Shown: piece after piece, positions 1-7,100 of the stretch
How the letters are laid out: every line of letters starts with the position of its first letter
Position numbering within the stretch: the first letter of the stretch is position 1
From: a virus
IMG/VR virus record: IMGVR_UViG_3300042938_000260
Location: 1 to 21,436 of that record
Length of the DNA stretch: 21,436 nt
Reading direction: 5' to 3' (one strand)
Notes under the pieces: model-generated
Told to the model about the DNA's origin: nothing
Seen by the model: the letters and a program-made list of their open reading frames with translations, nothing else
Databases searched by the model: none
Position numbers and translations under genes: made by a program

Positions 1-205
1 ATTTGGATGCCGTACTTTTTACTGTTGCAGGCACATCCTTTTTTGCAACAGGCTTTGGCTTTCCCGGTAATATCTCCCCTACATCTTCGGTTTCTTTAAA
101 ACCAAATTTAGTAATTGCTTTTTGAACATTATCGTCTGTACCGTATTTTTCTAATAATTGATCATAAGAAAAACTAGTTCCGTTGTATGAATATTTTTTA
201 GGCAT
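1..205 (-). CDS. Partial gene, N-terminus of an unknown phage protein
   Basis: An open frame starts at an ATG read from 205 down and runs off the left edge of the window without a stop, giving 68 residues. It begins MPKKYSYNGTSF and continues with a short charged segment (DQLLEKYGTDDNVQKA) that looks helical, then a Lys/Pro/Val-rich stretch (GKPKPVAKKDVPA) typical of a flexible linker. The start is preceded by the A/T-rich leader AAATATAATAAAT, nearly the same as that of the 499-aa gene just upstream, which supports the start. Its place after two likely ejection proteins suggests another virion or internal protein, perhaps a large one, but this rests on position alone. I recognise no domain in the visible part. 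Confidence 0.7.
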   Translation of the reverse strand, partial: MPKKYSYNGTSFSYDQLLEKYGTDDNVQKAITKFGFKETEDVGEILPGKPKPVAKKDVPATVKSTASK

Positions 206-223
206 ATTTATTATATTTAATTA

Positions 224-1723
224 TTATTGTAGATCAGGTAAACCGCCTGTTTCTTGTACTCTTTTTTGTTCGGGGGTATACTTCCTTTTGTTTAATAAAT
301 TTCTTAATTCTGCAGCAGTATATGTTTTTCCATTTTTATCAATTATTTTATATCGGTTTGTAGCTTTTATTTTTGCGTAACTAAAGCTATTATCTAATTC
401 AGGCACCTCTATAATTTCATTTAAATCAGACTTACCGTCTATTAATTTTTTAAATTGTTGGCTAACTTCTTTTTTACGATCTATATCAAACGCGGGTGAA
501 CCGCTAGTATTTACAACTTTTTTACCTTTAGAAACTTCTGTTGCTTCAGGATCCTGAAAAATTTGAACTCCACTATCCTCTTTTAATAAATCTTGTGTAT
601 GTTTAACTTGAGTATTCCAAAAATGTTCTTTATAATTTTTTAAAAAATTAGCTTTATCTTCATCGTTTAAAGCCTTGGTTGGGTTAAGAGTCGGAGCATC
701 TTTTATAGTTTTATCTAAAATGTTATTATTATATATTACAATTTCACTATCTGACATTCCAGCAACACGCGATTTTAATAATACATTAAGATCAGTATTG
801 CCCATAACTTTAGCCTTATCAACTTTTGCAACTAATTTATAAGCACCAGGTTGACCTCCAATATATTCTTTTTGATAATCAATCTTGCCTAATTTGTTTG
901 TAAGCAGCATGGGTTCAGTTAAACGACCTGTAGATTCTTTTACCTCTTCTCCTTTAACGGTTTGAGTTTTAGTTTCAAAAACGGCATTTACTGTATTTTT
1001 AAGTTTTTCATTTGAAACAGACATATCTGGAACAGATCTAATAAAATCCCCATCTCCATAATAATCTAACTCCTTCATTTTATTAGCGTAATATCTTTTA
1101 ATAGGAGTTGTATTTCCTTTTTCATAGATTTCCCACACTAATTTATCAGGGTCATTATCTTCGTATACAGCTTTTTTAGACCCCGGTAATCTACCTTCCA
1201 TAATGTTAATAGCTCTAACGTCCCCTACAGGCATATCTGTACTAAGTCCGCCTTCTGTTCCTGCTGGCTTTAGCATTACAGTTTGTAATTTATTAGAATA
1301 AGAATCAAATTCCCCTAAACTATCAGTAAATCCTGATACAGTGCCGTTTATTTTAGCAAGTTTAGCAATAGCGGCTTGCCTATCCGATATAGTGCCGCTT
1401 AATAATCCCGACTTAAGTTTAACAGCCTCTTGTATAAGTGGTTCAAATGTAGCAGACAAATCTAGTTCCTTGTTCCCTTGCTGGGATTCGTTCATTTTAG
1501 TTCTTAAAGCCAAAGCATAGTCTTCTACTTCTTTTTGGTTGGCCTGTAACTGCTTAGCATTGATCTCTTGTTGCTTCTTTAATTCTTTTTGAACTTCGGC
1601 CTCTCTGGCAGCATAGGTTTGAGCATAACCAGAGAAAGCTCCGGCTACAGTTGCCTGTAAGTTTCTTATATGCTGCCCTGATTGCGTATCTACTATTTGT
1701 TCTGGATTTTCGTATGCTCCCAT
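224..1723 (-). CDS. Putative internal virion (ejection/cargo) protein, 499 aa
   Basis: The protein starts MGAYENPEQIVDTQSGQHIR. After a short Gly/Ala-rich segment (about residues 24-33) it has a strongly charged, Gln-rich coiled coil (about 35-75, with runs such as KELKKQQEINAKQLQANQ). The rest is a mixed alpha/beta, lysine-rich region without any enzyme motif that I recognise. There is no signal peptide or membrane anchor. It lies directly after the 272-aa Ala/Gly-rich protein and at the end of the tail module, where podoviruses place the proteins that are stored in the capsid and ejected with the DNA. The internal virion role is an inference from position and composition. A tail-associated or fibre-attachment protein is the main alternative. 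The stop is TAA and the leader before the ATG is A/T-rich. Confidence 0.6.
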   Translation of the reverse strand: MGAYENPEQIVDTQSGQHIRNLQATVAGAFSGYAQTYAAREAEVQKELKKQQEINAKQLQANQKEVEDYALALRTKMNESQQGNKELDLSATFEPLIQEAVKLKSGLLSGTISDRQAAIAKLAKINGTVSGFTDSLGEFDSYSNKLQTVMLKPAGTEGGLSTDMPVGDVRAINIMEGRLPGSKKAVYEDNDPDKLVWEIYEKGNTTPIKRYYANKMKELDYYGDGDFIRSVPDMSVSNEKLKNTVNAVFETKTQTVKGEEVKESTGRLTEPMLLTNKLGKIDYQKEYIGGQPGAYKLVAKVDKAKVMGNTDLNVLLKSRVAGMSDSEIVIYNNNILDKTIKDAPTLNPTKALNDEDKANFLKNYKEHFWNTQVKHTQDLLKEDSGVQIFQDPEATEVSKGKKVVNTSGSPAFDIDRKKEVSQQFKKLIDGKSDLNEIIEVPELDNSFSYAKIKATNRYKIIDKNGKTYTAAELRNLLNKRKYTPEQKRVQETGGLPDLQ

Positions 1724-1741
1724 TTATTATATTTGTTTAAA
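1724..1741 (-). promoter_or_regulatory. AT-rich translation leader without Shine-Dalgarno, example for this genome
   Basis: On the minus strand the 499-aa gene starts after the sequence AACAAATATAATAAATG. Almost the same string, TTAAATATAATAAATATG, precedes the partial gene at the left edge, and similar A/T-only strings precede the 254-aa and 391-aa genes. No GGAG-like site is seen. In Bacteroidota, an A-rich, unstructured leader is the usual translation signal, so this supports both the chosen starts and the host guess. Confidence 0.5.
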
Positions 1742-2560
1742 TTATTTAACAGGCCATGCTGCTACATTACCGCTTCTACTACTAAATGAACCCGCTGCAG
1801 ATGCTCCAGTGCCGCTATTCGCAGCCCCGCCACCCATAGCGCCCATAAGTGACCCTGCGGTAGAAGCTAATCCACCAATCATACCTGTTATCGCACCGGT
1901 TCTATCCGCTCTAGCTTGCATCTCTTGAGCCTGCGCTCCCCCTAATTGACCCGCAACTCTATTCATTTTAGCTATTTCTCTACCTTCTCTTGTTTCAAAC
2001 ATGAACGATTTGCCTCTAGCCTCAGCCTCTTGTACTCTTTGCGCTTCTGATATTTGCACCCCTTGAATTCTTTGAGCCTCTGACATTTTCATTTGTTGCA
2101 ATTGTTGTTCTCCTTGAGCTCTTAATTTTTCATTACCAGCTTCTTGTTGTTCAATATTTGCAGAGATTCCTTGCTTAGATTTTAAAGCTGCCTGGGCTAA
2201 AGCTGTAGCTCCGCCTGCACTTGCCCCAGTTTCTTTCAATGTATCTAAAGTATTTGCTAAAGACATATCAACTTGCTCTGCCTCAAATTTAGCTGCCTGT
2301 GTAGCTACGCCTAAACTAGCAAATGGATTAGAAAGAGACCCGGATAAATCTTTAGCAATGCCGCTAATGTCTTTAACTCCAGCGTATGGATTTATAATTG
2401 CTTGTCTACTTGCTTCCAAACTATTTAATTCTTTTTGTAATCTATCTTTTTCTTGAGCTGCTCTTCTAGCTGCTTTTGACGCGGCACTAGCCCCGAATAA
2501 GCCTCCTAAAATTTGGACTCCACCCGATATTGCGGCCGCAGCTATTAATGGAAATGGCAT
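1742..2560 (-). CDS. Putative internal virion protein, Ala/Gly-rich, T7 gp14-like in style
   Basis: This 272-aa protein is built of a hydrophobic, glycine/alanine-rich N-terminal segment (residues 5-32), a long Gln/Glu/Ala-rich helical middle (about 33-215) and a second Gly/Ala-rich hydrophobic segment (about 221-248), followed by a Ser/Gly tail. The middle holds a tandem repeat, SEAQRIQGVQ at 160-169 and SEAQRVQEAE at 171-180, in keeping with a continuous coiled coil. Small internal core proteins of podoviruses (T7 gp14, P22 gp7 class) have this kind of composition and insert into or cross the host membrane during DNA ejection. Its position straight after the tail nozzle genes agrees with that. 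The family assignment is by architecture and gene order, not by catalytic motifs. Confidence 0.65.
   Translation of the reverse strand: MPFPLIAAAAISGGVQILGGLFGASAASKAARRAAQEKDRLQKELNSLEASRQAIINPYAGVKDISGIAKDLSGSLSNPFASLGVATQAAKFEAEQVDMSLANTLDTLKETGASAGGATALAQAALKSKQGISANIEQQEAGNEKLRAQGEQQLQQMKMSEAQRIQGVQISEAQRVQEAEARGKSFMFETREGREIAKMNRVAGQLGGAQAQEMQARADRTGAITGMIGGLASTAGSLMGAMGGGAANSGTGASAAGSFSSRSGNVAAWPVK
1960..2085 (-). repeat. Coding repeat: imperfect SEAQR heptad-like units in the 272-aa protein
   Basis: Within the Ala/Gly-rich internal virion protein, two adjacent units of 11 residues share the core SEAQR(I/V)Q, at residues 160-166 and 171-177, and are flanked by similar Gln/Glu/Ala-rich sequence. 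The 11-residue spacing is that of a hendecad coiled-coil repeat. The repeat seems to have arisen by local duplication in the coding sequence. The bounds given are approximate. Confidence 0.5.
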
Positions 2561-2594
2561 AGTTTATTTATTTAAAGTTTATATTTTTTTTTAT

Positions 2595-4130
2595 CTAATA
2601 TGATGATTCTACATAATTTGATGACACTGCAAATAATTCCGCTGCAGCCGGGGTTGAAGTATTTACAAATACCATTTTGACTGTGGAGAAAAATCCTTTT
2701 ATACCATTCATAGAATTACCATAAACAACTTCGCCATAAGTCGGTGGAGTATTATTTATAATAGTACCAAAATATTTGTTTTCTTTTCTTTTAAAATTAT
2801 TTGTAAATAATTGATTTTCTATTTCCGCTAATGTCAATGCATTTGATGATTTTAATATTGGCATTGCAGTATCTGAATTTGAATATAATTCTGATAATGC
2901 CCATCCAGTGGATCCTTCATAATTTAGCGTATTGAAGTTCTTAGACATGGAAACTTCAGGATTAAATATTAAAGTAACATTGGCATCATATTGAGTATTA
3001 TAAAAATTACAATAGTTTACTAATGTTGTAACTGGATCTGCATAATGTTTCCATATATTACCATTCTTAAATGTATAGAAATTATTTCTTAAACTTCCAG
3101 ATAAATCTGGTTTAAATGAAAACCTACTTGTCCAGCCTGTACAATCTTCATCAAATGACAATGTTTGATATTCCGCTGTATTAGGCGGTTGCAATGATAA
3201 AACATATTGCTTGTTATACATATCCCATCCGCCAACTACACTACCAGAACTACCAATTGATGATAAATTATCTCTAAAGTAATCTAACATTCCATATGCT
3301 GATATTTCAGTTATACCATCTTGGGATAATCTTAATACAGAACCTTGGTTTTTATCAGTAAAGTATTTTCTGTACCCGTAAACGGCAAAACTTTCTGGAT
3401 TAGTACTTATGCCATAGTTACCTGCATATTGTTGAACCTGGCCGATTACTTGAGATCCAGACGTAGTGATTGGTTGGCCTTCTGCAGAATAAATTGCGTC
3501 TTTGTCAATTAATGCCCTACTTACTTTAGATTCTTGGAATATAATTAAGTTTGTGTCTTCAGCATATAATTTTTGTATTGATCCAACAGATGGATCTACA
3601 CTTCTGGTTATATCTTCACCAACTGAAAATTGATTTGTATTGTTTACTCCAGTTCTAGAATTAAATACTCCGGAATATATTAAAGAACTTTTTCTATGCT
3701 GCTGATTAATATTATCTTCAACAATATAAGCTTTAACACCGAGATCTACGTTTGTATTATTGTATCCTCCGCGTATTCTAGCTTCTTCTATATACCAATC
3801 CGTTAATCCTGCATCATATGCTGCAGGTATATATGTAAAATCTTGTATTGGGCCAAAGGATAATTCAGTGGCATCGTCTATTGTAACCGATTCACTTAAT
3901 ATAAATGTTTTATTATCAATTTTTTTATAAATTACCGGCAACGGTGATTCAGCTTCAAACCATGTAACTGTTTGCCCGACCCCTATATTTATATTATCTT
4001 CAGTCAAGACTATAGTTGTACTACTAGCTGCGACGTCTAAAATACCTTTAGTATTTTCTACCTCTACTATTGTATCGAGTTTCTTTAACCAGAAAGAGTT
4101 AAAGTATTTTAATTCTAATATTGCTGCCAT
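2595..4130 (-). CDS. Tail nozzle-like structural protein, 511 aa
   Basis: After an N-terminal beta-rich segment (about residues 28-92), the protein has a long beta-strand region with short repeated strand/turn units. These include RKSSLIYSGVFNSRTGVNNT, KLYAEDTNLIIFQESKV and KYFTDKNQGSVLRLSQDGI, and then aromatic strands such as GGWDMYNKQYVLSL and FYTFKNGNIWKHY. Repeated WD/Asp-turn strands of this kind suggest a beta-propeller, as in the nozzle (tubular protein B, T7 gp12-like) of podoviruses. I recognise the sequence as a type common in uncultured marine phage genomes, where it is usually labelled only as structural. It follows the 1847-aa nozzle/muzzle candidate with a 47-base gap. One reading is that the two genes divide between them what is a single nozzle protein in other phages. 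The stop is TAG, unlike the TAA of the other genes whose stops I checked. Confidence 0.65.
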   Translation of the reverse strand: MAAILELKYFNSFWLKKLDTIVEVENTKGILDVAASSTTIVLTEDNINIGVGQTVTWFEAESPLPVIYKKIDNKTFILSESVTIDDATELSFGPIQDFTYIPAAYDAGLTDWYIEEARIRGGYNNTNVDLGVKAYIVEDNINQQHRKSSLIYSGVFNSRTGVNNTNQFSVGEDITRSVDPSVGSIQKLYAEDTNLIIFQESKVSRALIDKDAIYSAEGQPITTSGSQVIGQVQQYAGNYGISTNPESFAVYGYRKYFTDKNQGSVLRLSQDGITEISAYGMLDYFRDNLSSIGSSGSVVGGWDMYNKQYVLSLQPPNTAEYQTLSFDEDCTGWTSRFSFKPDLSGSLRNNFYTFKNGNIWKHYADPVTTLVNYCNFYNTQYDANVTLIFNPEVSMSKNFNTLNYEGSTGWALSELYSNSDTAMPILKSSNALTLAEIENQLFTNNFKRKENKYFGTIINNTPPTYGEVVYGNSMNGIKGFFSTVKMVFVNTSTPAAAELFAVSSNYVESSY

Positions 4131-4177
4131 ACTTTATAATCACGTATTTATAGTGTTTTTATTTTAATCATAGTCTT
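4131..4177 (-). other. AT-rich gap between the two nozzle-like genes
   Basis: This 47-base gap is A/T-rich and carries the heptamer AATACGT (minus strand, 4142-4148) a few bases before the start of the 511-aa gene. The same heptamer is found in two other non-coding positions of the window. No hairpin with a U-run is visible. It may hold a leader or regulatory site, but I cannot identify a promoter in it. Confidence 0.3.
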
Positions 4178-7100
4178 TTACGGGTTATTAGACACGTAGT
4201 ACATGTTGTAACTATAATTTTCAACAGGAACTATTAGTCCTGAATTTGCTGGTTTTTGTCCCTCCCAAGATGTTTGTACATTTGGATAAGGAACTATTTG
4301 ATCTATAACTTCTCCTACTATACTAAATTTAGCACAATAATATGGATATTTACTGTATTTTAGAGGCCCAGCGACAAATGTAACATTATTAGGATTATAA
4401 TCTTTAGAAGTTTGGAAATTATAAAATCTATCTGCCACAGGCGGTATCCATTTTTGAGTAAATGCCGAATCTGTGTATAACCTTTTTATCTCTGTTCCTT
4501 CTTCTGTGTTTGCATATAATACACCTATCGACGGAGGATCAGTTTGAACCACTGTTTCAACCTTAATATTACCATCTACTAAATCACCAGGTACGCTTCC
4601 GCTATAAGGGGATAATAATTGTAAAGCAATTTTGCTAGGATTATTATCAACATTTATTCCCGTAACGTATCCAGTAAATGTAGAAACGGTTGAAGATGTA
4701 AAAGTGTAAAACAATCCAGGTACAATTTGTTCATTAGCTGTGGTTAAAATAAGTTTAACCGATTCATCTAAAGGCAATATTATTCCTGAATTAACGCCGT
4801 TTGTAAGCGAAATAAAATTTGTACCACGTATTGCGTCTTGTGTTGTATACGGAACCGCTGAGGTTTCACCCGGAATTAATGGATTAATATTGTATTCAGC
4901 TACACCTGTATAAAAAGAATAAGCGGTTGTTATTGGAGGTCTTGGTGGCGTAAATGGCAATGTTTGATCATAGCTATAATTTGCATCGTTACCATATATT
5001 CTAAGCCATGGGTTTGCCATATCAGCATTTGAGCGCTCCTGTATTAATTTAACCCCTACTGCATATTCATAAATGGCTGGGGAGATAGATTCGTCCACTT
5101 CAACCGTAAAAGAAGTTGTTAACTCTTGCGGTTGGCCAAAGATTGGTCCGCTACCGTCGTCTATAGTGGACACCACTAATGGCCCTATTCTATATATAGG
5201 AGGCGTAATTCCATAGTTATTTTCATTAGCACTTAAAACCCACGGATTTATTCCTCCAAGCGTGTATATTCTTTTATATAAATATATTTCACCTTCCGCT
5301 CTAATTGTAGCAAAACTTAATCCGCTACAAATGCTAGGAGCCCCTACCTGTAATTCTATGCTAAATCTATATTCACCTTTTTCTAATCCTAATGGCACTA
5401 TAGGGCTAACGCCCGAAGCAGCTGCGTTTTTAACCTCTACATTTTCAACAAATTGATTATTTTCAACAACACATCCAGGGACTACAGGCACATAAGAGGA
5501 GTTTGCTCCAGCATTAGGGCCTATATAAGCTACGCCATAAACAGGTGTAGCGTTAGTTGGACCGCTACAAGGTATTGGGTTTGTTACAATATTACTTGCA
5601 TAATTAGGTCTTAACCAAAATGGAACCGGATCGTCTCCAACATTTATTGTAAATGTTTTTTCATTAAATTTTGTACCAAAGTCTGTTCCTTCAACCGGCA
5701 ATATTGCGCCCGTGCCAGTATTAACCGCGTCCTGTACTTTTATAACTAAATTATATATACCTATCGGTACGTTAGGATTTATTAAAGATAATTCTCCTGT
5801 ATATTCACTTAAAAGAAAAGAAGAAGTAGTATCTCCACTAACTATAGTCCATTTTAATCCTGTTTTTACGCCTGTTGGCGGGACAGGAGGTGGTCCTAGC
5901 GGATCAAAATACGCTCCGTTTACAGCATCCAAAGTTACAATACTTGTTGTATCTTGGGTTATATTATAAAGCGTCTCTGTAGTTCTTATCTCGGGAGCGA
6001 TGTTGCCTAATCTACCAGTGATAGTTAATTGAGTTGCTGTGGAAGGATCAGTGTTGTCTTGTACATTAAATACAAAAGTATAATTTTCCGCGGTAGCCGC
6101 ATTGTTATTAAATACAAATCTAGAAAGAATTTTTAATTTAAATTTATTAACCGGTCCAATAATTGTTTCAAGACCAAATTCAGCAGTCCTGTCTAAAGCA
6201 GGCGGCCCAGTATTATCCGTTACTGATAATAAAGTAACTGATGTATTCGCCAAAGGAAATACATTCTGATCTAATACGTAGAATTCACTTGTTATATATT
6301 TTGAATTAGGATCCCCGTAATTATTAGGACCTAAGTCTGTTCCTAAAGGGTTTTGATTTTCAAATTGACGATACACAAGTTCTCCAAAACTTGACGGACC
6401 TTCAAAACCGGTTAACACGTCGGCGTTTAAATCTGATATTAATCCTGTTGTAGCAGTTTCCCAAAATAATTCTAATAAACTCTGTTCTGGCCTTGTTTCA
6501 TATACTCCTAAAAATGGTATCATATCAGCAGCAATTACTCCCATTTTATTAACAGTGGAAACTCTACCTATTAGAGGTTTCGTTTGTAATTGATAAAAAT
6601 TTAAACCTGCTGTTCCGCTTAAATTATCTTCAGAACTGTCTAAAAAATTAAATTCATCCGCAGACGCAATAGATATTACAGTATCTGCTTTCCTAGTAGG
6701 AAAATATTGTCTATTTTCTGCTCTAGTAATTATAAAAGTTCTATAATCACCACTACCCGGCTGAGGGGATGGAATTGGATTTTGTGCTGCTTGCAATACC
6801 CAGTTAGGTGAAGATATTGTTATAGTTCCTATAGTTCCTACAATTACATTAGACACTACCACTGTATCGCCTAGCCATCTATAAAGGTTAGGCATTGTAC
6901 CACCCGTAGTAGTTCCGGAAACTGTATTAGGAGCGGGCGTATTAGCCTCAACACATTGAATACCATCACCAGGTTTTATTAATGAGTAATCTCCCTGACC
7001 TGGCGTTACTAATGGGTCTATACTATATTCTATAGTTCTTACTTTTGCAGAATAAGCCGGCCATGTAGGTGAATTTCCTTTTATTATAATATTTGCTTCT

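Noticed and set aside
183-380. Hydrophobic plus-strand frame of 65 codons near the left end
   Set aside because: It overlaps the 499-aa gene on the other strand and the AT-rich gap. Its Phe/Ile/Tyr-rich content is what AT-rich antisense sequence gives by chance.
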